64,000 nucleotides of DNA from Williamsia herbipolensis. Lineage in GTDB: Bacteria > Actinomycetota > Actinomycetes > Mycobacteriales > Mycobacteriaceae. Of the stretch, positions 24,490-34,702 are shown one piece after another. Every line of letters begins with the position of its first letter. Position 1 is the first letter of the stretch. A program made the translations under genes and the position numbers. The notes under the pieces were generated by a model. It did no database searches. It worked only from the letters and a program-made list of their open reading frames with translations, and was not told the DNA's origin. The stretch lies in assembly GCF_000964005.1 (NCBI RefSeq), contig NZ_JXYP01000041.1:30692-94691 (forward strand), written 5' to 3'.

Positions 24490-27083
24490 CCCGGCATCGA
24501 CCGCCGGTACGAGGCCACCGGCGCACCGGTGCACGTGCCGTCGCGACACTGCTCGCCGCGATCGTGGCGGCGATGTGGATCGCCGGGACGGGCCCCGTGG
24601 GCGCGGCACCGTTCCCCGAACCCGCCGAGTTCGTCAACGTCGCCATCGACTCGGTGTCACCGTCGACCGTGACCACGTCGAGCCCGTCCACGGTGACCGT
24701 CACGGGCACGCTCTCCAACGTCGGGGACCGACCGGTGCGCGATCTGGTGATGCGACTGCAGCGCGGCGACGCGGTGCAGTCGTCGACGGGCCTGCGGTCG
24801 TCGCTCACCCGCGACACCGCGCAGTACGAGGTCACGACGCCGTTCCGCGACGTCGCGTCCGAGCTCGACCCCGGACAGCGTCGGAGTTTCTCGCTGACCG
24901 TCCCGCTGTCGGCGCCCGCCGAACCCCAGTCCGGCGGCGGCACAGCAGGACTCGGTGTCGACACCCCGGGCGTCTACCCCCTGCTGGTCAACCTCAACGG
25001 CACCCCCGATTACGGCGAGGCCGCCCGCCTCGACGACTCCCGCACGCTGCTCTCGGTGCTGGGCCTGCCGCCCGACCGGGGTCTCGCGACGACCGCCGCG
25101 GGAGCCATGGCCGCCGGATCGACCGGTGCACCGGGTGTGGGGACCGACGGTTCGGTCGCGCCGACGGTCTCCACGCCCACGCAGTTCACCCTGCTGTGGC
25201 CGCTGGCCGCGCCGGGTCAACTCGCCCCCGGCGTCCCCGGCGGCGGTGACTCCGATGTCCGCCTCGTCAGCGACGATCTCGCCACCTCGCTGAAGTCGGG
25301 CGGACGGCTCGACGGACTGCTCACCACCCTCGACGACGCGACGTCCACCGCGGACGCGCCCCTGACCCGCAGCACCTGCATCGCCGTCGACCCCGATCTG
25401 CTCGTGACGGTGCAGGCGATGACCACCGGGTACGTGGTGTCGCGCGATCCCACCGATCCACGCTCGGCCACCCGCGAGGGAACGGGCTCGGCCGCGGCGC
25501 GGGCGTGGCTGGAACGGTTGCGGACGATGGCGTCACGACTGTGCGTGGTGGCGCTGCCCTTCGGTCAGGTGGACCTCGACACCCTCGCAGCCGCTGCCGA
25601 CCCGGCGCTCACCCGCACCGGTCTCACGTCACCGGCGGAGATCGTCGACACGATCCTGGGGGTCACCAGCCTGCGCAACCTCGTGGTGCCCACCAGCGGT
25701 GCGCTCGATGCCACCGCCGCGAGACTGCTCACCGCGAACCGACTCGACCGCGCGCTCGTCGCGTCGTCGTCGATACGCACCGCGACGCCGTCGGGGACCG
25801 GCCAGTACCGCGCGGCCGACGTCGGCGTCGCGACCTACGACCCGTCGGTCACCACCGCGTTGGCCGCGATGGGCGCAGCGCCGTCGACCCCGGCGATCAC
25901 GCCCACCGATCAGCGGTTCGACCTCGAGTCGGAGTCTCAGGACAGTCGACGCGTCGCGGCAACGTCGGCGCTGACCTACTCGGCCATCGCACCGACCACC
26001 GGGTCGGCGGCGGCGCGGATCGGGGCACCGGTCGACACCCCCGTGGTGGGGCGCAGCGAGGTCGTCGTGCCGCCCGCGGTGTGGTCGGCCTCGGCCGACG
26101 ACGCCCGCGCCGTACTCGACACCGCCACACTGCTGCTCGACACCGGTCTCGCCGCACCCCGGCCGCTCGGGACCGTGGCCGCCGACCTCACCGACACCTC
26201 CACCACTGCCGAACTCCAGACGCCCCCCGACACCACCGTCGGTCTGACCAGCCTCGACGCCGACACCACCGGGATGATCACGCGGGCGACGTCGATGATC
26301 TTCCAGATCGAGGCCTCGATGGTGGCGCGCAACGACGTCGCGATGTCCCCGCGCGCCTACGTCGCACCGCTGGTGGAGGACCTGATCCGCGCGATGCGGT
26401 CGGCGCCGGTCGACGACGCCGCAGACCGGCGTTCGATGGTGGCGACCGCCCGGGCCCGCGTCGCGGCGGTCGATCGCGCCGTCGACCGGATGCGTGATTC
26501 GGTCAGCATCCTCGATCCCGGGGGGAAGTACACGCTCGCCTCCGAGCGCAGTCCGTTGCTGCTGGTGGTGCGCAACGACCTGCCCCTGTCGATCCGCGTC
26601 CGCCTCGACACCTCGGCACCGCCGGATCTCGACGTCGGCGACATCGGCGTGATCGAGATCCCGCCCAAGGGCACGCGACAGATCCAGCTGCCGACCGAGG
26701 CGCGGTCGTCGTCGTCGATGACGGTCACCATCGCCCTGGTGACCTCGAGCGGTGTCGCGATGGGCAGTCCGATCGAGTTGTCAGTACATTCCAACGCATA
26801 TGGGAAGGCGTTGTTCATCATCACGATCTGTGCCGGCGTGCTGTTGGTCCTGCTGGCGGGCCGACGGCTCTGGCACCGGTTCCGGGGACAGCCCGACCCG
26901 GCCGACTTCGACCGGCCCGAACCCGATGAGCGTGAACGCCTGATGGCCGACAGCCGCTACCTGCACGGCGGGCACGCGGGCGCCGGTGCGGACACCCTCG
27001 AGCACCCGTTCCCCCGGATCCGTTCGGCCGGCGACACCGACCGTGCCCACGATCCCGAGCGTCCCGGCGGCCGCGATGACTGA
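24486..27083 (+). CDS. DUF6049 family secreted/membrane protein (Rv3909-like)
   Basis: An 865-residue protein. A signal peptide is visible ([15 protein letters not shown], ending GPVGAAPFP near residue 41). A large extracytoplasmic region follows, rich in Ser/Thr/Asp with beta-sandwich character. A single C-terminal membrane helix ([20 protein letters not shown], about 773-792) leads to a short basic cytoplasmic tail. Position and layout match M. tuberculosis Rv3909, a conserved protein always next to murJ. The molecular role is not known; envelope assembly is a reasonable inference from the neighbourhood. ATG 24486 overlaps the mutT4 stop, and its own end overlaps the murJ start. Confidence 0.85.
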   Translation: MTRHRPPVRGHRRTGARAVATLLAAIVAAMWIAGTGPVGAAPFPEPAEFVNVAIDSVSPSTVTTSSPSTVTVTGTLSNVGDRPVRDLVMRLQRGDAVQSSTGLRSSLTRDTAQYEVTTPFRDVASELDPGQRRSFSLTVPLSAPAEPQSGGGTAGLGVDTPGVYPLLVNLNGTPDYGEAARLDDSRTLLSVLGLPPDRGLATTAAGAMAAGSTGAPGVGTDGSVAPTVSTPTQFTLLWPLAAPGQLAPGVPGGGDSDVRLVSDDLATSLKSGGRLDGLLTTLDDATSTADAPLTRSTCIAVDPDLLVTVQAMTTGYVVSRDPTDPRSATREGTGSAAARAWLERLRTMASRLCVVALPFGQVDLDTLAAAADPALTRTGLTSPAEIVDTILGVTSLRNLVVPTSGALDATAARLLTANRLDRALVASSSIRTATPSGTGQYRAADVGVATYDPSVTTALAAMGAAPSTPAITPTDQRFDLESESQDSRRVAATSALTYSAIAPTTGSAAARIGAPVDTPVVGRSEVVVPPAVWSASADDARAVLDTATLLLDTGLAAPRPLGTVAADLTDTSTTAELQTPPDTTVGLTSLDADTTGMITRATSMIFQIEASMVARNDVAMSPRAYVAPLVEDLIRAMRSAPVDDAADRRSMVATARARVAAVDRAVDRMRDSVSILDPGGKYTLASERSPLLLVVRNDLPLSIRVRLDTSAPPDLDVGDIGVIEIPPKGTRQIQLPTEARSSSSMTVTIALVTSSGVAMGSPIELSVHSNAYGKALFIITICAGVLLVLLAGRRLWHRFRGQPDPADFDRPEPDERERLMADSRYLHGGHAGAGADTLEHPFPRIRSAGDTDRAHDPERPGGRDD

Positions 27084-30000
27084 CGGCCCCGACGGCACCC
27101 CGCAGGATCGGGACGGCGAGAGCGCCGACACCGGTTCGCGGGCGGCGCCGCGTCGCATACCGGCGACCGGCGAGCCGCTGGGCGATCCTGCCCACGGCAG
27201 GGCCGCGCCGCGTTCCATCCGACCTGCCGGACAACGGCTCTCGGACCCCGGCGCGCTCGACGAGCCGGAGTCGACCCGGTCGCGTCGACGCACGCGCACC
27301 GAACCCCCGCCGCCGCGCCGCCGCCCGGCCGGGTACGCGCCCCTCGCATCGCAATACCCACCGCCCGAGTCCGCACCACGCATCGCCGCCCCGACGACCG
27401 GTGGGGGGCGCCGACCACCGCCGTTCGAGGTGGCCGGTCGCCGGACGGGATGGGACGGGACCGAGTGGGACGACACCGTCGACCCGCCGACCCGCCGGAT
27501 GGCGATCTCGGCCCCACCGCACGCCGACCCGGGCGACATCGGCGAGGTCGAGATCAGCGACGAGACGATCCGGGCCCGGAAATCCGCCGCCGGCGCGTCG
27601 GCGCAGCGCGACGCCCGCCCCCGGCCGGACGACTCCGACGCGAGCGTGTTGCGGACGAGTGGGTCGATCGCGCTGGCCACCCTGATCAGTCGGATCAGCG
27701 GTTTCGTCCGCACCATCCTGGTGTTGGCGTCGCTCGGCGCCGCGACGGCGTCGTCGTTCCAGGCCGCCTACGTGTTGCCCAGCATCGTCGCCGAGGTGGT
27801 TCTCGGCGCGGTGCTGACCGCGATCGTGATCCCGGTCCTGGTGCGTGCCGAGGCCGAGGATCCCGACGGCGGAGAGGATTTCGTCAACCGGATCTTCACC
27901 CTCGCCCTCACCACCCTCGGCGTCGCGACGGTCGTCGCGCTGGTGGCCGCGCCACTGCTGACCTACCTCAACCTCGGCGACGGCGAGGTCAACCGCGATC
28001 TCGCGACCGCACTGGCCTATCTGCTGCTGCCGGAGATCCTGTTCTACGGGATGTCGGCGCTGTTCACCGCCATCCTCAACATGAAGGGCGCGTTCCGTCC
28101 GGGGGCCTGGGCGCCGGTCTGCAACAACGTCGTCCAGATCGCCACCCTCATCGTGTTCGCCCTGATGCCCGGCGAGATCTCACTCGACCCCGTCCGGATG
28201 GGCGACGCGAAGCTGCTCGTCCTCGGTGTCGGCACCACGCTCGGCGTCGTGTGCCAGGCCGCGATCCTCCTGCCTGCACTGCGTCGCGCCGGGGTGCGGC
28301 TGCGTTTGCGGTGGGGGCTCGACGCCCGCCTGCGGGCGTTCGGACGGATGGCCGCGGCCATCGTCCTCTACGTCGCGGTGCTGCAGGTCGGGTTCTTCAT
28401 CACCTACCGGATCGCATCGCACGCCGATGCCTCCGGCGTGAGCGTCTACGCGACCCACTGGCAGTTGCTGCAGCTGCCCTACGGCGTCCTGGGCGTCACG
28501 ATCCTCACCGCGATCATGCCGCGGCTGTCGCGCAACGCCGCGGCGAAGGACACCCATTCGGTGGTCGACGACCTGTCGCTGTCGACGCGTCTGACCATGG
28601 TGGCGCTGGTGCCGATCATCACGTTCATGACGTTCTTCGGACCGGCGATCGCCATCGCGATCTTCAATTTCGGGCGGTTCGACCTGTCGGCGGCCGACCA
28701 GCTGGGGTCGGTGCTCAGCTGGGGTGCGTTCACGATCATCCCGTACTCGATGACGCTGGTGCAGCTGCGTGTCTTCTACGCCCGCGAGGACGCATGGACA
28801 CCCACGGCCATTGCGGTCGGCATCACCGTCGTGAAGTCGGTGTCGTCGTATCTCGGGCCCGTGCTGTTCGACGACGGTCAGACCGTGGTCCGATGGCTCG
28901 CCTTCTCCAACGGCCTCGGATACGTCGTCGGGGCGATCGTCGGGCACATGCTGCTCCGACGTCGGCTCGGGCGGATCCGCATGACCAACGTCTCGCGGAC
29001 CACCCTGCTCACCCTGGCCGCGTCCATCGGAGGGTGCGCGCTCGTGTGGGGCGTGTCGCAGGCGTCGGGCCTGCACCGATTCGCCTCCGACCACGGCAAG
29101 ATCGGATCGCTGGCCTACCTCGTCTTCACCGCGATCGTCGCCCTCGGGCTCGTCTACACCGCACTGGTCCTCCTACGGATCCCCGACGTGATCGCGGTCA
29201 GCGTCAGCGTCCGGCGCATGCTGGGCCGGTTCATCCCGGCCGTCGCGCCGCGTTCGCAGGCGGCCGACGAATCCATCGCCGAGATGACCGTCGCGTTCCC
29301 GCGGATCACCGGTGACGAGAGCCTCCCCTATTCTGGGCAGGTACAGGTGTTGCGGCGATTCGATCGCGGTACAGCCAGCTGGCAGGCATATTCGGTACAC
29401 ACCGGTGGTGCGGTGGGTGGATCGTCGCCCGATGCGCCTCGCGATCTGCGGTATCGACGGAGAGGAGTTGGCCTCGTGGGTGACAACCGCGTCGACCCGG
29501 AGAAGGTCGACCCCGGCGCGGAGCGCGATGTCGATTCCCGTGCGGAGCACGACGTCAACCGCGGTGCGGAGCGCGATGTCGATCACGGTGGTCTGCACGA
29601 TCTCCCGGGATCGGTGAACACCGACCCCCGACTGCGCGCCCTGCGGCCCGACGGACCACCGTCGCGACCCGACGCCGCCCCGACCGCCGATGACACCGCC
29701 ACCCGGGCCCGACCCGCGGTCGGTGCTCCCGGTCCTGCCGCCCCGGCCGACGCGAATCCGCCTGCGGCACCGACTCCTCCGACCGGCCCGAGCCCTGCCG
29801 GCGTTCCGACACCGACGGGTGGACCGCCGCGTCGCGGGCCGCGCCTCGTGCCGGGTGCCGCAGTCGCCGGCGGCCGCTACCGACTCCTGCAGGCACACGG
29901 CGGCACGCGCGGACTGCAGTTCTGGCGGGCTCGCGACATCAACCTCGACCGCGACGTCGCCCTGACCTTCGTCGACGCCGATCAGACCTCGCCGCCACCG

Positions 30001-31395
30001 GAACCCGGTGCGGCCCAGGGCGTTCGCGGGGAGGGACCGCAGGCCGTGCTGTCGCGCACCCTGCGACTGGGCCGGGTCAACTCGCCCGGTATCGCCCGCG
30101 TTCTCGACGTGGTCCGCGGATCGTCGGGCGGCATCGTGGTCGCCGAGTGGGTGTCGGGCTCCTCGCTGGCCGAGGTCGCCAAGACCAATCCGTCTCCCGT
30201 CGGCGCCGCACGCGCCGTCCGTGCCCTGGCCGCAGCCGCGGAGGCCGCGCACAGGACCGGCAGCTCGCTGTCGATCGACCACCCCGACCGCATCCGTATC
30301 TCCCGTGAGGGCAACGCGGTGCTGGCCTTCCCCGGCACCATCGCCGGCGACGACAAGACCACCGACGTGCGCGGACTCGGCGCGGTGCTCTACGCGCTGC
30401 TCCTCGCGCACTGGCCCCTCGATCCCGACGGTGCCGCGAAGGCCATCACCAGCGCGACGACCGGCGAACCGATCGGTGGGCTGCCGGTCGCCGAACCGTC
30501 GGCCGCGGGCATCCCGAAGGAACCGCGCGCCGTCCGCGCCGACGTACCGTTCGAGATCTCCGCCGTCGCGGCACGGGCGTTGGAGGGCAACAGCGGGATC
30601 CGCACGGCCGCAACGATCCAACACGTCCTCGACCAGGCGACGGTCGTCGACCAGAAGACCGACCTCATGCCCGTCATCGGTGACGACACCGAGCGTCCGG
30701 CACCCGCCACCAACGTCTCGCCCCAGGCCGCGGGGCGTGGTGGGTCACGTCTGTCGCTCTCCGACCGCTCACCGCGTTCGATGCGCGTCCTCGCGATCGC
30801 CGCCGCGGCCGGTCTGGTGATCCTGCTGCTCGTGATCGCGCTGATCGTCTGGCTCACCGACACCGTCGGTTCGTCGAACGGGCCCACCGACATCAACTCG
30901 ATCATCACCTCGTCGGAGCAGCCCGGTCAGTCCGGCGCCGCCGCCGCACCGTCCGGCGCCCTGAGCCTGCGGTCGGTCACGGTGGTCGACTACTCCAACC
31001 AGACCGCCGACTCGAGCACGAACGTCGGCAACATCATCACCGGGCAGGGTCCGGCGTGGAGCACCGACACCTATCGGGGCGGACCCCGCTTCGGCAATCT
31101 CAAGAACGGCCTCGGGTTGATGTTCGCGCTCGATCGGGCGGCCGCGGTCCGCACGGTGACGGTCCGAACACCGAACCCCGGTATCGCACTGCAGATCCGG
31201 ATGTCGCCCTCGGCGTCCGCGGGATTCGACGAGACGACCCAGGTCGCCACCGCGACGATCGACCGCCCGACGACCACGATCACCATCGGCCAGCCGCGCT
31301 CGGCCCCGTACGTCCTGGTGTGGCTGACCTCCTTGCCGCAGAGTTCGCGCGGCGGGTTCCAGGGGACCATCAGCCAGATCAGCATGGGCAGTTGA
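27076..31395 (+). CDS. murJ: MurJ lipid II flippase with pseudokinase and extracellular domain
   Basis: A 1439-residue protein in the position of M. tuberculosis Rv3910 (MviN). Residues 1-190 are a Pro/Arg-rich cytoplasmic tail. About 191-715 form the 14-helix MurJ/MviN flippase that moves lipid II across the membrane (SGSIALATLISRISGFVRT start). A linker with three 24-bp/8-residue repeats follows. About 930-1190 form a kinase-like domain (GRYRLLQAHGG, RDINLDRDVALTF) lacking the catalytic HRD/DFG residues, as in the mycobacterial pseudokinase that binds FhaA after PknB phosphorylation. One more helix (about 1237-1260) leads to a C-terminal extracellular beta domain. ATG 27076 overlaps the upstream gene by 8 bases. 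Confidence 0.9.
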   Translation: MTDGPDGTPQDRDGESADTGSRAAPRRIPATGEPLGDPAHGRAAPRSIRPAGQRLSDPGALDEPESTRSRRRTRTEPPPPRRRPAGYAPLASQYPPPESAPRIAAPTTGGGRRPPPFEVAGRRTGWDGTEWDDTVDPPTRRMAISAPPHADPGDIGEVEISDETIRARKSAAGASAQRDARPRPDDSDASVLRTSGSIALATLISRISGFVRTILVLASLGAATASSFQAAYVLPSIVAEVVLGAVLTAIVIPVLVRAEAEDPDGGEDFVNRIFTLALTTLGVATVVALVAAPLLTYLNLGDGEVNRDLATALAYLLLPEILFYGMSALFTAILNMKGAFRPGAWAPVCNNVVQIATLIVFALMPGEISLDPVRMGDAKLLVLGVGTTLGVVCQAAILLPALRRAGVRLRLRWGLDARLRAFGRMAAAIVLYVAVLQVGFFITYRIASHADASGVSVYATHWQLLQLPYGVLGVTILTAIMPRLSRNAAAKDTHSVVDDLSLSTRLTMVALVPIITFMTFFGPAIAIAIFNFGRFDLSAADQLGSVLSWGAFTIIPYSMTLVQLRVFYAREDAWTPTAIAVGITVVKSVSSYLGPVLFDDGQTVVRWLAFSNGLGYVVGAIVGHMLLRRRLGRIRMTNVSRTTLLTLAASIGGCALVWGVSQASGLHRFASDHGKIGSLAYLVFTAIVALGLVYTALVLLRIPDVIAVSVSVRRMLGRFIPAVAPRSQAADESIAEMTVAFPRITGDESLPYSGQVQVLRRFDRGTASWQAYSVHTGGAVGGSSPDAPRDLRYRRRGVGLVGDNRVDPEKVDPGAERDVDSRAEHDVNRGAERDVDHGGLHDLPGSVNTDPRLRALRPDGPPSRPDAAPTADDTATRARPAVGAPGPAAPADANPPAAPTPPTGPSPAGVPTPTGGPPRRGPRLVPGAAVAGGRYRLLQAHGGTRGLQFWRARDINLDRDVALTFVDADQTSPPPEPGAAQGVRGEGPQAVLSRTLRLGRVNSPGIARVLDVVRGSSGGIVVAEWVSGSSLAEVAKTNPSPVGAARAVRALAAAAEAAHRTGSSLSIDHPDRIRISREGNAVLAFPGTIAGDDKTTDVRGLGAVLYALLLAHWPLDPDGAAKAITSATTGEPIGGLPVAEPSAAGIPKEPRAVRADVPFEISAVAARALEGNSGIRTAATIQHVLDQATVVDQKTDLMPVIGDDTERPAPATNVSPQAAGRGGSRLSLSDRSPRSMRVLAIAAAAGLVILLLVIALIVWLTDTVGSSNGPTDINSIITSSEQPGQSGAAAAPSGALSLRSVTVVDYSNQTADSSTNVGNIITGQGPAWSTDTYRGGPRFGNLKNGLGLMFALDRAAAVRTVTVRTPNPGIALQIRMSPSASAGFDETTQVATATIDRPTTTITIGQPRSAPYVLVWLTSLPQSSRGGFQGTISQISMGS
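29518..29589. repeat. 24-bp tandem repeat, three copies, in murJ linker
   Basis: Units at 29518-29541, 29542-29565 and 29566-29589 all begin GCGGAGC and encode AERDVDSR, AEHDVNRG and AERDVDHG. They sit between the flippase and the pseudokinase. Confidence 0.8.
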
Positions 31396-32027
31396 CCGAC
31401 GATCCCCTCGGTGTGACCGTCTGCGAGGACGGACTGGCCCGCCCGCCGTGGGCGGTGACGCCGGGCATGATGCGCGACTACTACGACACCGAGTGGGGCA
31501 TGCCCGTCGACGGCGAGTCGGCCCATTTCGAACGTCTCTGTCTCGAGGGCTTCCAGTCGGGTCTGTCGTGGGCGACCATCCTGCGCAAGCGTCCCGCGTT
31601 CCGAGAGGTGTTCTGCGACTTCGACGTCGACACCGTCGCAGCGTTCGGCGAGACCGATGTCGAGCGTCTCCTCACCGACGCACGGATCATCCGCCACCGC
31701 GGCAAGATCGAGGCCACCATCGGTAATGCCGCCGCCACGATCGCCCTACGCGACACCGTCGACGGGGGACTGGTGTCGCTGCTGTGGTCGTTCCGGCCCG
31801 ATCGCACCCCCACCCCCGAGACGATCACCGAGGTGCCCACCTCGTCACCCGAGTCGGTGGCGATGTCGAAGGAATTGCGACGCAGAGGTTTTCGCTTTGT
31901 GGGTCCGACCACGATGTACGCACTGATGGAGGCGCTGGGCATCGTCGACACCCACCTCGTGGGCTCGTTCCGGCGCGGTTCGTCCGGGGTGTGGGCGCCC
32001 GACGGCAGCCCGCGGGCACGGCGGTAG
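31392..32027 (+). CDS. tag: DNA-3-methyladenine glycosylase I
   Basis: A 211-residue base-excision enzyme of the Tag family that removes 3-methyladenine. RPPWAVTP and YYDTEWGMPVDGE are near the N-terminus. LCLEGFQSGLSWATILRKR is the helix-hairpin segment, and RRRGFRFVGPTTMYALMEALG is the conserved C-terminal signature. TTG 31392 overlaps the murJ stop (TTGA), suggesting coupling; GTG 31413 is an alternative. The gene is absent between the murJ and sigM equivalents of M. tuberculosis, so it is an insertion relative to that order. Confidence 0.88.
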   Translation: MTDDPLGVTVCEDGLARPPWAVTPGMMRDYYDTEWGMPVDGESAHFERLCLEGFQSGLSWATILRKRPAFREVFCDFDVDTVAAFGETDVERLLTDARIIRHRGKIEATIGNAAATIALRDTVDGGLVSLLWSFRPDRTPTPETITEVPTSSPESVAMSKELRRRGFRFVGPTTMYALMEALGIVDTHLVGSFRRGSSGVWAPDGSPRARR

Positions 32028-32030
32028 CGT
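32025..32030 (+). promoter_or_regulatory. -10 element TAGCGT overlapping the tag stop codon
   Basis: The first three bases of TAGCGT are the tag stop codon. Seven bases separate the hexamer from GTG 32038, so the nitronate monooxygenase gene has its own leaderless promoter inside the end of tag. Confidence 0.45.
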
Positions 32031-32037
32031 CGCCGGG

Positions 32038-33105
32038 GTGAGTGCACAGCTGCGCGATCTCCCCGTCCCGCTCGTCGGTGCCCCCATGGCCGGCGGACCC
32101 ACCACCGACGATCTCGTCGTCGCCGTCGGCGAGGCAGGAGGGCTGGGCTTCCTCGCCACCGCCTATCGGTCGGCCGAGCAGATCAGGGCCTCGTTCGATG
32201 CCGTCCGCGAGCGTGGCGTTCGGCGCTTCGGCGCCAACCTCTTCGTTCCGGATGCCCCGGGAGCGCACGAGACCGATCCGGCAGGCGTCGCTCGGTACAT
32301 CGAGGCTCTCACGCCCTGGGCGCAGGCTGCGGGCGTCGCGGTGCCCGAGGTGCCGTCGTTCTCGACCGCGGAGTACGCCGCCGCCCTCGACGTCGTCGTC
32401 GACCGGCGGGTCCCGTGGGTGTCGTTCACCTTCGGGCTGCCCGGCCCCGACGAGGTCGCCCGCCTCCACGAGGTCGACGCCGCGGTCGTCGTGACGGTCA
32501 CCACCGTTGCCGACGCGCACGCGGCGGTCGAGCGCGGCGCCGACATCCTCTGGGTGCAGGGGCCGGCCGCGGGCGGCCACCGCTCGACCTTCACCGTGGC
32601 GCAGACGCCGCCGGAGGAGTCACTGGACCACCTCCTCCGAGCGATCGTGGATTCCGTGGAGACACCGGTGATCGCCGCCGGGGGAGTGGCCGACGGATCC
32701 GACGTCGCACGGCTCCTCGGGCTCGGCGCCCGGGCCGTCGGCATCGGCACGTTGCTGCTGCGGACCCCCGAGGCGGGCACCAGCGCCCCGTACCGTCGGG
32801 CCCTGGCCGCGGCGACCGAACCCGGTTCGCCGGCGCACACCGTGCTCACCAGGGCGTTCTCGGGACGTCCCGCCCGTGGACTCGCCAACCGGTTCCACCA
32901 CGAACTCGGCCACCTCGCGCCATCGGTGTTCCCCGAGCTCAACACACTGACCGGCCCCATCCGGCGCGCGGCGACGGCCGCCGACGACGCCGAGGCCATC
33001 ACGCTGTGGGCCGGGGAGGGATTCGCCGCCGCCCGCGCGGTGCCGACGGCCACCGTGATCGCCGACCTCTGGCGCGCAGCGCTCGAGCACGGCGCCGGCG
33101 GCTGA
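32038..33105 (+). CDS. Nitronate monooxygenase (2-nitropropane dioxygenase family)
   Basis: A 355-residue FMN TIM-barrel enzyme. VPLVGAPMAGGPTTDDLV marks the barrel start. WVSFTFGLPGPDEV and ILWVQGPAAGGHRSTF (about residue 170) hold the conserved flavin/substrate region. IAAGGVADGSDVARLLGLGA is the phosphate-binding motif near residue 215. It probably detoxifies alkyl nitronates such as propionate 3-nitronate. GTG 32038 is chosen because of the closely spaced -10. Like tag, it is inserted between murJ and sigM relative to M. tuberculosis. Confidence 0.88.
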   Translation: MSAQLRDLPVPLVGAPMAGGPTTDDLVVAVGEAGGLGFLATAYRSAEQIRASFDAVRERGVRRFGANLFVPDAPGAHETDPAGVARYIEALTPWAQAAGVAVPEVPSFSTAEYAAALDVVVDRRVPWVSFTFGLPGPDEVARLHEVDAAVVVTVTTVADAHAAVERGADILWVQGPAAGGHRSTFTVAQTPPEESLDHLLRAIVDSVETPVIAAGGVADGSDVARLLGLGARAVGIGTLLLRTPEAGTSAPYRRALAAATEPGSPAHTVLTRAFSGRPARGLANRFHHELGHLAPSVFPELNTLTGPIRRAATAADDAEAITLWAGEGFAAARAVPTATVIADLWRAALEHGAGG

Positions 33106-33169
33106 TCCACAACAGGAATCGATCCACAGGCGCCGACACGCTCGCCGATCGCGACGATGCGCACTCCAC

Positions 33170-33175
33170 TACCGT
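33170..33175 (+). promoter_or_regulatory. -10 element TACCGT of sigM (leaderless)
   Basis: TACCGT is followed by 8 bases and then ATG 33184. I did not find a clear ECF-type -35/-10 pair for autoregulation. Confidence 0.4.
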
Positions 33176-33183
33176 GGCTGACC

Positions 33184-33819
33184 ATGACCGATGCGGGGAC
33201 GGGCACCGACACGACGGCGTCCTCGCCTGCCCGGACGCCGACCGACGAACAGTTGCTCGCCGCGCATCTCGGCGGTGACCCGCGGGCCTTCGGCCACCTC
33301 GTCCGACGCCACCAGAACTACCTGTGGGCGGTCGCCCGCCGGAGCAGCCACAGCGCCGAGGACGCCTCCGACGCTCTGCAAGAGGCCCTGCTGAAGGCGC
33401 ACCGCAACGCCGCGACCTTCCGGGCCGACGCGCAGGTCCGGTCGTGGCTGCACCGCATCGTCGTCAACTGCGCGCTCGACCGCGTCCGCCACAACACCCT
33501 GCGACACACCGTCCCCATCCCGGAGTTCGACATCCCGGCCCTGGCCGATCCGCGGGACGCGACCGCCGAGATCGACACCCGCCTCGCCGTCGACCGCGCA
33601 CTGGCGACACTGCCCGCCGACCAGCGCGAGGCGGTCGTGGCCGTCGACGTCGAGGGCTACTCGGTCACCGACGCCGCCGCGATGCTCGGTGTCCCCACCG
33701 GGACCATCAAGAGTCGATGCGCCCGGGGCCGCGCCAAGCTCGCCGTCGCCCTCGGTCATCTCCGCGAACCCGACGATGTGCCACCCGGCGGGAACCCATC
33801 GATCCCGGTCGGCGTCTGA
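33184..33819 (+). CDS. sigM: ECF RNA polymerase sigma factor SigM
   Basis: A 211-residue group 4 sigma factor. Region 2 (about 35-100) contains AFGHLVRRHQNYLWAVARR and DASDALQEALLKAHRN. Region 4 (about 140-195) contains LPADQREAVVAVDVEGYSVT and GTIKSRCARGRAKLA, the recognition helix. It is followed by the anti-sigma gene and then trxB-trxA, the order of M. tuberculosis Rv3911-Rv3914, which supports SigM. In mycobacteria SigM controls envelope-associated genes in stationary phase. ATG 33184 is chosen over the upstream ATG at 33157 because of the promoter position. Confidence 0.9.
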   Translation: MTDAGTGTDTTASSPARTPTDEQLLAAHLGGDPRAFGHLVRRHQNYLWAVARRSSHSAEDASDALQEALLKAHRNAATFRADAQVRSWLHRIVVNCALDRVRHNTLRHTVPIPEFDIPALADPRDATAEIDTRLAVDRALATLPADQREAVVAVDVEGYSVTDAAAMLGVPTGTIKSRCARGRAKLAVALGHLREPDDVPPGGNPSIPVGV

Positions 33820-33883
33820 TGGGTATGCGGATGGTCACCGGCGCCGACACACCGACAACTGCGAGCAGGGAACAGGAGGCACG

Positions 33884-34696
33884 ATGACCGACGACTCCTC
33901 CGCCCCGCATCCCGGTCCTCCGTTCCCCGTCGACCTCGTCGCCGATCTGCACGCGGGCGTCCTTCCCGAGGACGAGGCGGCCGCCCTGTGGCCGCGGGTG
34001 CGCACCGATCCCGCCGCCCGACGCATCCTCGACGCCCTCGACGCCACCCGCGCCGATCTCGCGTCCGCCCCGGTGGCCGACGAACCGCCACCGGCCGCGG
34101 TCGGCGCGGCGATCGAGGCGACGCTCGCCAGTCTCGAGGGGCGCTCGACGGCCACGGAGGGCGACGCCGCAACCGATGGTGAGGTCGAGTCGCTCGCCGA
34201 TGCTCGGGCACGGCTGCGCGATGCCGGCCGGCGTCGCGGTCTGCTCATCGCGCTGGCCGCGGCTGCCGTGATCTCCGTGGTCACGCTGGTGGTGGCGATC
34301 TCGACGGCGTCGATGTCGTCGCAGGGGACCGTCACCAACGCCGAGCCGTCGGTCACGTCGCCCCAGCTCGCCCCGACATCGTCCGGCGACACCGCGGGAA
34401 CCGCCACCTCGCCCGTGGCCCTGCTGTCGGTACTGGGGAGATCGGGGGCGTCGTTCGACGGCCCCACCGACGCCGCGCGCCTGCAGCGATGTCTGTCCGC
34501 GAACGGCGTCGCACCGTCCACACCCGTCCTCGGCTCGGGCACCCTCACCGTCGACGGTGGTCGGCGCACGGTCGTCCTGCTCGGTACCGGACAGGCCGGG
34601 CGCTTCGACGCCCTCGTCGTGGGCACCGACTGCGACACCGGCCGACCGGCGCTGATCAGCCGACAACGCATCGGGGGCACCCCACCGACGAGGTGA
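33884..34696 (+). CDS. Anti-sigma-M factor (RsmA-like)
   Basis: A 270-residue single-pass membrane protein. The cytoplasmic N-terminal region (1-110) has [21 protein letters not shown], an anti-sigma-like helical segment without the HxxxCxxC zinc motif. One membrane helix ([20 protein letters not shown], about 118-140) follows. The extracytoplasmic domain is Ser/Thr-rich and ends with a small globular part with two cysteines ([18 protein letters not shown]). A strong AGGAGG ribosome binding site (33874-33879) fixes ATG 33884. It follows sigM by 64 bases, as Rv3912 follows Rv3911, so it should sequester SigM. Confidence 0.82.
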   Translation: MTDDSSAPHPGPPFPVDLVADLHAGVLPEDEAAALWPRVRTDPAARRILDALDATRADLASAPVADEPPPAAVGAAIEATLASLEGRSTATEGDAATDGEVESLADARARLRDAGRRRGLLIALAAAAVISVVTLVVAISTASMSSQGTVTNAEPSVTSPQLAPTSSGDTAGTATSPVALLSVLGRSGASFDGPTDAARLQRCLSANGVAPSTPVLGSGTLTVDGGRRTVVLLGTGQAGRFDALVVGTDCDTGRPALISRQRIGGTPPTR

Positions 34697-34702
34697 GGCC
34701 AC

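Noticed and set aside
33112..33130. DnaA boxes upstream of sigM (GATCCACA twice)
   Set aside because: One differs from consensus by one base and the other by two; no third box is near. Too weak to call.
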